From Guyanagaster necrorhizus (Eukaryota; Basidiomycota; Agaricomycetes; Agaricales; Physalacriaceae), in assembly GCF_019112545.1 (NCBI RefSeq), contig NW_025064894.1:366750-430749 (forward strand): a DNA stretch of 64,000 nt, read 5' to 3'. The notes beneath the pieces were generated by a model, which worked only from the letters and a program-made list of their open reading frames with translations, was not told the origin of the DNA and made no database searches. This document shows, piece by piece, positions 1 to 11,715 of this stretch; position 1 is the stretch's first letter; each line of letters opens with the position of its first letter. Position numbers and translations under genes: made by a program.

Positions 1-432
1 CTGTTAGCTATAACATAGACTACAGGGTACTGGTCAGTAAGATATATGAAGTAATACAAGTAGATACTCACCCTCACACAGCATAGCAATAAGCAGAAAT
101 GCGGTGAGGGTGCTTGACAGACCATATTCAGTATATATTGTCCATCCCGACATAAAGGAGTATCGAGCTCGGCCAGCGGGATACGACCGAGCTCCTGCTT
201 GCTAATCCAACATTAATATATAGGTTCATTAAAAAACATAGAAAACTGTTGTGAATTGACTCGCGAGTACTCAAATGTACTCAAACGTGTGACTGAGATA
301 GTGTTCAGTCAGCATTGTCGACGACGAAGGATTAGAGTAAGTTGCAGAATATTCTAGAAGTAATTATCATAGCAGATATAAGCAGAAGTTTCGAAGCATA
401 ATAAGTAGTAGTTCCTACCTTTATAACCGCCA
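1..432. other. Intergenic, no gene seen
   Basis: This is the 3' flank of the minus-strand DUF4238 gene. It is AT-rich, with no open frame of note and no repeat that I could match elsewhere in the window. Confidence 0.5.
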
Positions 433-2269
433 CTAAGTTGTCCTTCCGCCAACAAAAGCTTCCTTCACTAGTGTTAAAATATCCATCACCGACATGCCGT
501 TCAAGTTTTTCAAGTTCATCAAAACTCTGGGCATCTCAGCACCAATCCGATCAAGAAAAGCAAGCAAAGCAACCTCTTTTCCCAGCTTCCCAAGAACATC
601 ATCATCGAAATCCATCTTCACATCCAATGTTGTGGAAACAAATTTTTCCAAGATAGTAAACATTCTCAGTGATAGTTCTGATGGCAAAGAGACTTTGAGT
701 CGAAATGAATGATTATAGAACAAGGCACCCGGAATATGGATTCGGAAGCTGTCCATGAAGACCGAGAGATTATATATGTGCTCTGTCACAAAAGGGCATG
801 TCCGACGTTGAGATGTTTTCTGCAAGAGTCGATAAATGGATAAGGCCCGATCATATCTGGACACAAATTTAGTTTGGTTCAGAACAACTCCCATGAGTGC
901 AACATAAAGTTCGGAATCCACAGGTTCGAGCAGTGAGGACGTGGATCCATGGGAGAGTGGTTGTGATATGATGGATAGATGACGCAAGAGCGAGGCATAT
1001 TTTTGGCGAAGAAATTTGTGTAATGGATTATACCAGAACACACGAAGTGTGCGCAACATGTGCGATCTCTCCAAAAATGTGATGCCTCCATCATATTTCA
1101 TATTCCGCAGGAGGACAGTGTTTAAAGCCTCAGTTTGATCCAAAGTGAGTTTCGTGACAGTGAAAGTGAAGACATCATCGGGGGATCTGTGGCGGTTCAA
1201 CTCTGAAATGTCATTCTCGTTGGAAAGCCTGATGGCAGTTTCTCCATTCACCAGTCGAGATGTAGGTTTTTCTTGGGGAATTGACAGTAGATCGCTCGCC
1301 ATCGGAGCCCCGGACTCGTACAGAGCAACTTTGTGACTGCGCAGTACGAGGGCAATACGGGGACTGACTATATATATGCGATGAGTCATCTCACACCTGG
1401 GCGTTAACCCCTCCCACAGTCCGGCTGCACCGTCGGTCAAGATAAACTCTGATGTCGCTTCAGCCTCCCATATGCCTAAAAAGTAACCTTCGGCTTGAAC
1501 CTGATATGGAATCGCTTCTGAATGCTCCATAATGGGGTCAACGCCGGTCACAACCTGCCTAAAAACCTCCCCATAACCATACTTCTTGAAATCTGCATGG
1601 GCGTCGTCTACGATCTGGGAATGGGGCGTGTCCAGATAATAGCGCATGACGCGCAACCATACATCGACGTGTGTCTGGCACTGATGCTCGGTTTGATACC
1701 GAATCAACCATTGCCTTATGCTGGGCGAAAGTTTGGGATCATAGTAGGTACTGCCCGCATTACGATAGTGTAACACGAACATGAACTTCCTCAAGTCATC
1801 GAGGTCTCTGCGCTTTATAGTTATTTTCCCTCGCGCAAGCTCAGAATGAAGAGTTTCGATGGTCGACGCGGCCTTTGTTTCTAAGAGAGAAAGCTTCTTT
1901 TCCACCTCGTTCACGTTGCTAAGACTACTAGCATCTCGATAGAGGTTTTTTTGTCCGTAAATTGTCCCGACTGAGCGTACGGTGAGGCTCCCAGAAGCAC
2001 AGTCGTAGTAAAGGACCTGATCAGGATCTTCACCTGTACGACGGTATTCTGCTCGTCGCTCGGCCTTGGTTCTTTAGTAAGGAACGAAATAGATGAGAGA
2101 AAGTTCATGGTCCGGTAATTACAAGCACTTACTTGCGAGGGCCAGCTTGAAAGCGCCTTAATATGAACCGCGGGATGGCATGTTGATACTGGTCTCTTTG
2201 GTCGCTTTTCGGAGGCTGAACATGCGCAGGAGTGGAACGGGCACCTCTTCGCTTGTTACGTGGCGGCAT
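433..2269 (-). CDS. DUF4238 domain-containing protein
   Basis: Two exons: 2269-2133 and 2071-433, with a 61-nt intron (GTAAGT...TAAAG) whose removal restores the frame across the junction (…AGPRK/TKAERRAEY…). The start chosen is the Met of MPPRNKRR; an in-frame Met lies 26 codons upstream at 2347. The N-terminus carries the DUF4238 hallmark 'YQHAIPRFILRRF', then 'VLYYD', 'GTIYGQKNLYRD' and 'VNEVEKKLSLLE', all typical of the fungal family. The rest (about 580 aa in total) is open with no stop. DUF4238 proteins occur in bacteria and are expanded in agaricomycetes; their biochemical role is not established. Convergent with nothing nearby; the gene stands alone. Confidence is high for family and structure, none for function. 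Confidence 0.85.
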
Positions 2270-3049
2270 GTGGGAAAGATGTAGAATTGGGTCTAGGCGC
2301 CAAAACTCAACGAAACCGGCCTCTAAGCAAGAATCAGACAGGCTCATTGCCTTTCTCAGTCGTTGCTCTTGATGATACCGAAATTTGATCCGACCATCCG
2401 GCCCAATACAGAACGCTCATTCATTACCGGGGCATCGCCGATTGTCCCCTCCTGACAGCCAACCACTCCCAATTACCCAGTGAAGGAATGTTTTATTCAT
2501 TCTCATTACCTACTTACTGGTGTATTTTAGATCTTCACTGATGTAATCAGTAGCCTCGAGAGTCCCCAGTCCATCTTGTCCATCCCTACCCTCTGCGTAA
2601 GCCCTTCAATACCTTGCAAATATCGTTCCATAATAGTAGAAGAATATAAGTAAGAGCTACGAAGGAGAGTAAGTAATATAATATCACGCCTGGTAAGGTA
2701 TATGTACCTCAGTCAGGCACAGATTGTGGAATGACCGAGGTATACGGGTAACTACGGTGAAACTGATATAGTGATCGAGTACGGACAAGGGAAATGTATA
2801 TAAAAGGTAAGAACGAGTGACGGGTGAAAGGCAAAAAGGGTAAACGATACGGTTCGTACGGATATTCTCCAACATTCCACTCCCCGATGATTGCAACAGA
2901 TAGACACAGAGACTATCTGCCATTGCGTGCACGTCCACAGAGCTTATTCGCAGATTGTTTTCTAATCGTACTCCTCGACGCATAGACAGAAAATTCCCCT
3001 TCCAAGAAACTCAGCAAACTCGATGATATCTCCCTTTCGCAGAGTGTTA
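2270..3049. other. Intergenic, promoter side of DUF4238 gene
   Basis: This stretch contains the upstream region of the DUF4238 gene and the lead-in to the F-box relic. Several short open frames exist on the minus strand, but none has recognisable motifs or splice partners. I see no gene. Confidence 0.4.
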
Positions 3050-4080
3050 CCTAAATGCCCCCCACCCATCGACCATCTTCCTACCGAACTTCTCCTCACC
3101 ATCTTTTCCAATCTTTGTCCAGCAATATGGAGATACGTAACACCAATTCGTCTCTCGCTCATCTGCTCCCGCTGACGCACCATCGCCTACGCCTTGTCCA
3201 ATTTCTGGTCGTCCATCTTCATTGGACGTTGGTGCGACACCGAAATTATTGACGCCTATCTTACCCATTCACATCGCAACACGCTGGACATTTCTATGCA
3301 CGTCCCCAGCGAAGAAACGTTTATGAATGAGTGCTTCCAAATGCCTGTCAGAAGCTCACTGGGAAGCTAGACGCTGATACGCAAGATAAGAGGAGCACTA
3401 GTGTTACGTGCGCGTCCTAGGAACCATCCGCGGAAGCAAATCTGCAATCGATTCCCAAAGAGGTATTCGCCGCTCGGCATTTTCAAATTTGGGGCGAACA
3501 AAAGGAAACATTCACTTCCACTTGTTCAACTTCTCTTATTCGGCCATTTTTCTCTGGCGTGATTCTATTTCTATTCTTGATATTAGCCCCGCTTTTCGAT
3601 TCTGACCAGGCTACTAATGACTTGATGGTCACAGTGGAGAGACGATCGTCTGCCTCGCATCCAGATCGTCATATACTTTCGCACTACCAGAAATGGAGAA
3701 GACACAATTCACCCTCCGAATCCTTCCAGACACACATCGAGACCGACGAGTCAATCCGCCTTAGTCCAGTCTAAGGGAGGCATCATCCCATCGAAGTGAG
3801 CTTGCGAACATCAATGACCTATGATCATGGTTAGCAGCATCGACCCTCCGTGTACCAGAGAACCAGCACACGGACGCCTCTATAGAAGTCCTTATGAAGA
3901 CAAGTGGTTCTGCCTCCTTCGGATCAACCGTTGCGTTGCCCGGCAATTATGGGAGTATTCGCGGCACTGCGTTCCCCGGCGTACTACGTGGAACTCGTGC
4001 TCTAAGACTCAGAGTTTTGATTTCTCCTGGTTCACTGAAGCGATCTGAGACAGACCAGATCAGGCCTTGCAAGCGGTGCT
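3050..4080 (+). pseudogene. F-box-like protein relic
   Basis: From about 3065 one frame reads 'IDHLPTELLLTIFSNL', then 'RLSLICSR', a TGA at 3173-3175, then 'RTIAYALSNFWSSIFIGRW' continuing to a TAG near 3367. This is the usual agaricomycete F-box layout, in which the interrupted position is normally tryptophan (CSRWR), so TGG to TGA explains the stop. Beyond 3370 the leucine-rich-like remainder is scattered over several frames with stops (for instance 'VFAALRSPAYYVELVL' near 3955-4000). F-box proteins recruit substrates to SCF ubiquitin ligases; the family is large and fast-evolving in these fungi. I read this as a dead copy. No start codon context was defined with confidence. Confidence 0.6.
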
Positions 4081-4569
4081 GAAATGTACGATTCAATCCG
4101 GTATCAAGTAAGATACGTACATCGACGTAAAGGAATAGTTTGAGTCTAAAGAATGGAAAGAAAACATGAGAACATATAATAAGATGCCAAATTATAATTT
4201 GAAGTCAATTGGCAAAGATAAACGATACGTTTCGGGAACTTTGAATAAGTACACTATTACTTGGATCCTTTACTAGACGCCTTTCCGCGAACACAAGAGA
4301 ACAAGATCATATTGAGGACATCCTTGCTGTTGTGACGGTCGTTCCACACTCTTTGCTTTTCCAACGAATAATTGGGGCGGCGTAGTACGGGACGCTAACC
4401 GCACGAAGGGGTCTGATTGAAGAACAACATTCCAAGTCCTTGTGCTCATTCGGTAGTTCTTATGCATGTCTTCAGTAGACGAGCTCCAAAAACGGAAATG
4501 ATGCGTATTCAAGTTGAACTGGTACTGAACAAGCAAAAGGAAGACACAGATCGTAAAGAGACGTTTGCT
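4081..4569. other. Intergenic, 3' flank of esterase A
   Basis: No gene recognised. A minus-strand open frame of 87 codons (4273-4536) lies directly downstream of the esterase stop codon but has no known motif and is probably part of the 3' untranslated or flanking sequence. Confidence 0.4.
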
Positions 4570-6756
4570 TTACCGGTGGAAAGCGTCAGCGTTATCCCTA
4601 TAGAACGAGATCGCTTCCTCCCGATAATCATCCAGAATGACTGTCGTATTGTCGCCATGTAATTGTAGGAGCACCTGGGGTCACAGTCAGTGAGAGAAAG
4701 AATTCGGTGAATAGTTTAAACTCACCTCATTCTCCGGCGTGTACTGTGGCCAGTTCGGACCTGAAAGATGATTAATCAACAAGCAGTTCGACCGACGGCA
4801 TAAGAGTCACTCACGAGACGTTCCTAAGCCATCGTTGGGATCCAAGCTTGTTGCAAACGAAACCCAATAGTCGACCATCATTTCGCCCAACAAGATCGAC
4901 GAAGCGGGCTCCGTGGAGGAGTTCAATAGTCCATAGATAAAGTCTAGTTCCGACGCATGAGGAACTACCAAACACCTTAGAATAAGTTGGATGGATTCAG
5001 GAACGATGAGACCTACCTCCCAAGTACGCTGCGACCGACGAGGCATTTTGCGTAAATTGGTATCCGTACGCCTTCACGCCTGCTTGCGCAGCAGTCTGTG
5101 TCCATGTCCGACGCTGAGCATCAAAGGTCAAGTCCCCAGCTGAAATTGATGCTTCAGCAAATTATATTGGGAGCAAGAATTAAGGCTCACTCATGGATGC
5201 CACTCTCTTATAGCCTACGGGCAACCCAAATGTATCATTTCCGGTACCATATGGCGAGCCCAAGGAAGGGTTGTCAGGGTACAGTTCGATAAGCCGGTCC
5301 AGAATATCATCAGAGATGTAAGGTGGGAATGCCGAGTATGTTTTTTGAATGTAATCCTTGATGACCTCATCGGTAAAACTAGTATTTGTCGATAGGCCGA
5401 CTGTTCCTAAGGAACACCAACGTTAAGTTCGGCGTTTGTAAAGAGTTCATATCATACCTTCATCTAAGTTCGTGCCTGATATAAAAGGAATCGTGGCAAA
5501 CTCGCCCTTTGCCCACATACGTGAAGGCAGATCGGGAAAGAGGCCTGAAGGACCATCTAGGACAGGATAAAAGGTAGGACTTTCGATGGCCAACGCATAG
5601 GCCTCCACCATTCCTTGATATATAGCCGACGTATTTGCGGCCTGCAAACAGGGGAAAGTGTTCTGTGTGTCAGCGACAGACTCGCAGCCTGGTGTCCCTG
5701 CTACAAAGTTCTGCCAGACAGATTCGCGTGTAGATGCGTTATAATAGACGGGGGAAGATGCAGAACCAGACTCAGAGATCTAACCATTCATTCAGACAGA
5801 TACCTCCTGTGAAATGACCGTATGCATACCGCAGCCCTGGCAAAGTTGGAAATCGACGCGTTTAGAAGCATCATATTTGTCAACATGGATCCAGCACTTT
5901 CTCCGAAAATTGTCACCTATTCAGACTCGTTATCCAAGAGAATCAGCATATAATGAATTGACGCACCTTGGTTTTATCACCACCGAACAAACCAATGTTC
6001 CCTTGAACCCATTCCAAGGCAGTCAACACATCCCGGACTCCAAGGTTGACCTGTCCTCTGTCTCCGGCTTCTTGTCCTTGAGGGAAGCCTAATGGCCCTA
6101 GCCGATAATTGTAGTTCACATAGATGATGGGAGTTCCCTGCAGTCAATTAGCCACAAAGACGTAGATGTAACGCGAAACTTTACTCTAGTAACACTCTGG
6201 GCAACGATATTGCTTCCATTGTACGACGACGAAGCGCCTGCAGAGAAACCGCCACCATAAGTCCTTCGGCGTCGTTAGTGAGAGGGCCACATGAATGCAA
6301 GATATAATTTTACCAGAACATCACGGGCAATAAGTCCTCAGAAGACACTCCCGTCGGCCTAAATATGTTGATGGTCGAACAATCCTCTGATATCTCATCG
6401 GTTTCAAGGCCCTGTTATTTCTGCCATCAAGATAAAATCGCAGATATGAAGCAGAAATACCTACCTCCTGTAAACAGGCTAGTCCAAAATTTTGGGCGTC
6501 GAATTCATCGGCATCAATGTTCGTTTTCAATACAGGGCGCTCCAAGCGCAAGGTGCCAACCGGAGGTTCAGCGAATGGAATCCCTAGCCAATGTCTTAGC
6601 CTTGAGCATCGCTGCATGGTATGCTGGCCCACCTCCAAAGAACTCTTGCTGTAGTCCTGTAAGATCTCTTCCAACGAGCTTGGTCTTGCCCAGTTGGACC
6701 TCGGGAGCTGAAGCAGCCAAGAGAGCACAGCAGAGCAAGGATATCACGATGAGCAT
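4570..6756 (-). CDS. Type-B carboxylesterase/lipase (copy A)
   Basis: Secreted serine hydrolase of the carboxylesterase type-B family (alpha/beta fold). Twelve exons with 50-60-nt introns join into roughly 540 aa, the normal family length. In order: a hydrophobic signal peptide (MLIVISLLCCALLAASA), 'FFGGIPFAEPPVG' across intron 1, the second signature 'SEDCSTINIFRP' (about 6370-6400), 'NYNYRLGPLGFP', nucleophile motif GESAGS (5887-5904), the acid in 'SGTNLDEG' (about 5460-5480), and the His in 'VPHASELDF' (about 4941-4965). The stop is the TAA ending '…DAFHR' at 4570. All three catalytic residues are present and every junction I checked keeps frame, so this copy looks functional. In paralogue C the coding start is 13 codons further upstream; here that ATG is changed, so the inner Met is used. 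Natural substrate cannot be told from sequence. Confidence 0.88.
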
Positions 6757-8317
6757 AGTTAGCGAGACAAGAAATGGGAGAGAAAATGGCCTCTTTATGT
6801 AACATTTTATTTCAGAGAACGATGGCCGTTAGGAAAGACGCAGCAGAGGTATTATTGAAAAATATCGGATTCACACACACTGCGCAGGTGCTCCGAGGCA
6901 AAAAAAGAGGTTTCGTTCGCCTGTCATCCACCGGTCTGAACGCTATGGAAAATTCGACGCGTCAGGGAGCCGGGCCTGACATTCCGAATATCAGAAAGTT
7001 TTTAGCAATTCATCCAAGCACAAGGCATCGTTCAAGGGATTAAATCGTTAAGATCCTTGCAAACCATCTCTCGCCAGAATATCAAAAAATGAGGGTCGAG
7101 CATTGCAGGATAATAGTGGTAAGGAAGAGAGACGCGTTCTTTGTTTGGTCAACTTTGCCTCCTCGATGCGTACTACGTCGACACTAGCCAACAGTGGTGA
7201 GCCTTTTCGTTCATTCACCGCTGACCACCGATATTTTCGGGGCATCAAAGAGAAATTCAGCAATGAAATTTCATCGCCAACCTTCTCTCAGATCCCCGTC
7301 TCCAGTGTTTACCCAATGAATTTCTGCTGCGGTTGTTAATAATAGCACCTCGACACGAGTACTGAGAGGAACTGTTCTCGGTGACATGCGCCTGTCGAAG
7401 ACTCAACGGTGTCGCCGCCACAGACACGGGACTTTGGGAGAAATATCGACTTCTTCCCTCAGAGACCTCCGTCACGAAGCCCCACAGAAACATTCCTTCA
7501 ATGTTCAGCCATAACTATACGGAGGAGCTTCAAGACCTTACATACTATGTAGCGAAGTTCCAGCGACAACTTCCCGTTCTCCATGTCAAGCTTTGTTCTT
7601 ACATTTCGATGCGTACCATCAAAGCTGCGCAGTGCAAAGACGTTCGGCTATACGGCTCTGCTAACTCATCCCAGTGACCTAACACGGAAACATATCTGCC
7701 AGCTGGAGTCAAAGGAATCAAATCACCTTCGTTGACTTGTTTATCCGCTCCGTCAAACAGCTTTACCTCGCATTTTTTCTCGATCTGTCGAATCGACTCC
7801 TGACAACTCCGAATTAAGATTATTCCTTTTCGCGGAAGCTCGTGGGTCTCTCGGCGTGTATTTGCTATGAGAAATGTCCAACTAACCAACCCCCCCCCTC
7901 TCGAAAATATTCTGCAACCCTGTCTAGGCGCCTTACCCATGTCACCGCAGTTCAACGTTGTTAATCTTGAGCATCTCCCAATCCGCCACTTTTTTCAGTT
8001 GTAAGATGACAATGATACGGTGGGGTCCGGTTAGGCAGCTTGAAAACAAGATAGTTCGCAGGCAAGCATACTAGACATGGCTGGTGAGACGATGGTAATA
8101 AAATACCGGTAACAAGGAGAGGCCCACCCAGTTGTGAGGCAGTTGCTATATATCTAGCAAAGAAAAAAATTATACTCTGCGTCCTTAGTCGTTGATGCTA
8201 GACAGCGACCTGATATGATACTCGGTGAAGACTGACCTCTATGGCCAAGACTCTGGCGCCAGCTTGTCTCTTTGTCGCGTCAAGCCTCATTGGGAATGCA
8301 TGGTCTCAGCCACAGGT
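6757..8317. other. Intergenic, esterase A promoter region
   Basis: The first 350 bp resemble the upstream region of esterase B (30270-30620), so promoter and gene were duplicated together. Further up, a minus-strand open frame of 118 codons at 7599-7955 and a plus-strand frame of 98 codons at 7381-7677 show no motif I recognise. They may be relics. No confident gene. Confidence 0.4.
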
Positions 8318-8692
8318 TTATGGAGTATAAAGATACAAACTATAAAACCAGCGATGGCCCGTATGACGGGGACTATTGCTGTAATGGCGTTGTGGCCATA
8401 CTCGCTCACTCACGTCGGCTTCGCTCAAAAGTCCAAAGACCTCCGAGTCCGTCGGCTTACAAGATATACGATACATTTCCAACCTGACCAGAGAAGAGGG
8501 AAATTCCTTCAGCTGCCTGAAGAGGAGAATAGGGTCTGACCGACAGTAAATGGGACGACCCTCCGCAAGGGCCATAGTGGTACAGTCAAGGGTCACTTGA
8601 GCGCAGACACGCAGCTCAGGATGAACGTCAGAAACTCTTGAATGTTGGTATAATAAATTCAAGAAATCCTTTTCCACGCCTTCCACAGACAC
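8318..8692 (-). pseudogene. Family U fragment 1 (unknown protein family)
   Basis: A 124-codon open frame contains 'GRPIYCRSDPILLFRQLKEF' followed by 'PSSLV', which matches the motif PIYCxxDPxLLPRxxEFxPxLV seen in other fragments at about 42260 and 45880 and, more weakly, at 48790 and 51180. I do not recognise the family. The frame begins only 30 bp from the Copia insertion site and is not matched by the other copies over its full length, so it is probably a partial gene. What follows on the minus strand (8300 to 7600) has no clear continuation. Confidence 0.4.
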
Positions 8693-8722
8693 TCAGCTCA
8701 GGAAAGATGGGGAGGAACAGAT

Positions 8723-9142
8723 TGTTGAGAGCAGGTTGCGTAGCACAGCAGGGAAAGCCAGGTCTGGAGTCGAAAGTCAAAAGCTAGTGGTTATAAATAG
8801 TATGTGATACATACCTGGAGTCAAAAGTCTGTTGGGATTTTGCTGGAAAGTTCTAGAAAGGGCAATCCGGCATCATGCCGAGAGTTGATGAGTAAGCTCG
8901 AGAGAAAGAGAAAGTTGTAGTAAATTCTAGATACAAGCCTGGAGAGTATAAATACGAGCTCTGTAGGAGCTGCAGAATAATAAGTTCATACTATCTGGCC
9001 TTACCAGCCTGGAGTCTACCCTGTGCAACACCAAGGATTTCCAACAAAGTCAAAAGCTAGTAAGCATTGACTTTCGACCTCCAGTATTGGTAGCTACAAT
9101 TATGTAAGGTAAGAGCAACATGGAGGGTGTGCTACTTCAACA
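8723..9142 (-). repeat. Copia 3' LTR (420 bp, full length)
   Basis: Begins TGTTGAGAGC and ends CTACTTCAACA as read on the plus strand. It matches the other LTR at both ends but holds about 273 bp that the other lacks. It contains two copies of AAAGTCAAAAGCTAGT, the second near 9045. Confidence 0.9.
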
Positions 9143-11123
9143 CTCCCCCTCAACCGAACATGTCTGCAGAGGTATTGAGACAAGTCCGAGTAAGATAATC
9201 ATGTGTCTGAGCTTCTCTCTTCCTAATCCCTTTGTCAAGGCATCAGCTGGCATATTTTTGGTTCGTAAGTGGACCACATGGATGCACCCTTTTTCAACTT
9301 CATCACGCAGCCAATAGAATCGAAGGTCAAGGTGTTTGACCCAGCCATGATGTTCAGGGTTTCAGGCAACTGACAAAGCAGACTCATTATCGATATAGAG
9401 GACTGAGGCATTGGTGAGTGAATAGCCAAACTCTGTGAACAAGTTGCGAAGCCAAAGGATTTCCTGACCAGCAGACATGGCTGAAACATATTCTGCCTCT
9501 GTTGTTGAGAGTGTCACAAATGCCTGAAGATGATTCATCCAGCTAATGGCTTCAGTACCCATTTTGACAATGAAGCCACTTGTAGAATGCTCACTATCTT
9601 TGTCACCCTCATGATCTGCATTGCAGTAAGTCTTAAAGTCAAAGACTGACGAATCTGACTCAGAGTCAGGAGAGTAGACAATGTGATAGTCGACTGTGCC
9701 CTTCAGATAGTGTAATAGCCGTTTGAGAGCTTTCCAGTGGGCTGTATCAGGGTTTTTGCTGAATCATGAGAGTACGCTCATGGGATAGGCAACATCGGAC
9801 CTGATAGCAATAGTGAGGTAGGCCACAGAGCCGAGCACATTCAGGTATGGGATTGTCTGCATTGTCTCATATTCCTCTGGTGTTTTGGGAGACTGATCTG
9901 CTATAAGTTTTATGTTTGGATCCAAAGGTGTCAGAACAGGATTGCAGTCAGCCATTCCTGCACATTGCAGAATATCTAGGGTGTATTGGTGCTGGGAGAG
10001 AGAGTGTGTTTGGTTGGCTCAGTCACGCTTGATCTTGACACCAAGGAGGTAAGACGTTGGACCTAAGTCTCAAAGCTTGAAATGCTTCTTGAGATTGTTG
10101 ATGACCTTTGCAACACCATCTGATATCTTTGTAGCAATAGTCATGTCATCAACAAAGACTGAAATGATGATTCGCTCATTGTCTCTCTTGTAAACCCAGA
10201 CACTATGCTCACATTTTACCCATTCAAAACCCATGGTATTGGTCAATGTTGCATGTAGCTTTTTGTGCCATTCTCTCTCAGCTTGCTTTAGTCTGTATAG
10301 AGACTTGAAGAGACGCTAGACCCATTCCTTTCCTTTTTTCTCAAAACCTTCTGGCTGCTCCATATACACCTCTTCTGTCAGCTCACCATTGAGAAATGCT
10401 GATGAGATATCGACACTCCATAGCTCTAAATCTTCGAGGGCACCGAGTGCCAGGACGGCTCATAGAGCAGCCCATTTTGGCATTGGAGAGAAGGTTTCAG
10501 TGTAATCGAAGCCAGGTCGTTGTGAGTATCCCTTTGCAACAAGTCTTGCTTTATAGCACTCAATTGATCCATCAGCATTGCATTTCACTTTGAATACCCA
10601 GCGACTCTCAACTGCCTTTCAATTTGGAGGGTATTTTACCAATTCAAAGACACCATTTTCAATGAGTGCCTGTATCTCTTGCATAGTGGCTTCATACCAA
10701 CTTGCAGCTTCCTCTGAAGAGCGTTTCATAGCTTCACAGAAGGATTTAGGTTCACCATCATGTATAGATGCCTTATAAGCTGCTTCTATCATGCTTTCAA
10801 ATGCAACTTCCAGTCCTTCTTTCATCGTCAAGTGCTCGACTGTCTGGCTGGAGAAAGCTATGCCTTCAAGAATAGTTTTGTCTTCTATAAAGGCTGTGTG
10901 TGCTTGATCCTCTGCATCTTTTGCATGATCATCGTTGTTAAGATTTCAGCACATTCTACGACCATAACCAGGGCCAGGATTATATAAGCTATCATCATAT
11001 ATTCTGTATTTATATTTGCCTAGGTCTGTTGGAGATAGTGGTGATGGTGATGGTGACGGAGTTAGGTCTGAGAGAGATCCATTAAATGGTGAGCCAGGAG
11101 GAGTCATAACATCATGGGGAAGG
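9143..11123 (-). pseudogene. Copia reverse transcriptase and RNase H, degenerate
   Basis: Minus-strand translation reads, from about 11090 downwards, the linker, then 'SAFLNGELTEEVYMEQPEGF', a stop where 'WVWRLF' is expected (TAG near 10317), 'SLYRLKQ', 'VFVDDMTIA' (the reverse transcriptase active-site box), 'YLLGVKI', then RNase H/C-terminal motifs 'TLSTTEAEYVSA', 'WLRNL', 'YIDNESA' and 'KNMPADALTKGL' near 9230. Several in-frame stops break the frame, so no full pol polyprotein can be made. The upstream half of pol lies on the far side of Gypsy-1 (16026-17533). Confidence 0.88.
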
Positions 11124-11659
11124 TGTTATGATTTTTCTTATTTTTCCTCTATTTTCTTTTCTTTTTCCTCGGAAGTGACCCCTATCTTTGCTTAGTCAGA
11201 GCACTTACCAGCACTTATGACTGTGGAAACGCTTAGCTCAGCAACCCAAGTCGGTCATTCTCCTGTCGCACTGCTGTGTGCTGTAAAGAGAGAGACAATG
11301 CTCTTTTTATCTTCAAATTGCAGTGCACGACTACAGCTCTGCAGCAAGACAACAGCTTTTTGTGGAGAGCCTGGCAACGGTAGGGGAAACAGCACACAGC
11401 AAGACAACAGCTTTTGTGAACAGTTATTTATAGTACAATAACAGAACAGTATATAAGTAGTTTAGTTCTTGCTGTAACACCCCAGTCTCGAACTAAAGTT
11501 TATATGCCACCATCTTAACTCGAGCTCAACTAATTCAAAAAGAGCCTTGTCCACACAAAACTGTTGGCACACAAAGTGAGCTCAGTCAGTCTAACCTGAA
11601 GTGCGAGGTTCTGAACTGTTTATCATGTGTCAATGATCATGTGAGATTTGGGTCTAACA
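11124..11659 (+). repeat. Gypsy-1 5' LTR
   Basis: Starts TGTTATG and ends TCTAACA. A TATA-like box (TATATAAG, about 11450) precedes the probable transcript start by about 34 nt. Internal short direct repeats around 'AGCACACAGCAAGACAACAG' are seen near 11391 and a variant near 11335. Confidence 0.9.
11484..11496 (+). promoter_or_regulatory. Gypsy-1 self-primer candidate in LTR
   Basis: AGTCTCGAACTAA lies about 34 nt after the TATA-like box, where the transcript should begin, and is the exact reverse complement of the primer site at 11661-11673. Confidence 0.7.
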
Positions 11660-11660
11660 A

Positions 11661-11673
11661 TTAGTTCGAGACT
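11661..11673 (+). promoter_or_regulatory. Gypsy-1 primer-binding site
   Basis: TTAGTTCGAGACT begins one base after the 5' LTR. It pairs over 13 nt with the LTR's own sequence at 11484-11496, as in self-priming Tf1-type elements. Confidence 0.7.
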
Positions 11674-11715
11674 CTCAGCATCCCTTTCTCAAGCCCAATT
11701 GTGCTGAGAAACTGA

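Noticed and set aside
11335..11420. Regularly spaced repeats as a CRISPR array
   Set aside because: They are two or three irregular direct repeats inside a retrotransposon LTR of a eukaryote.
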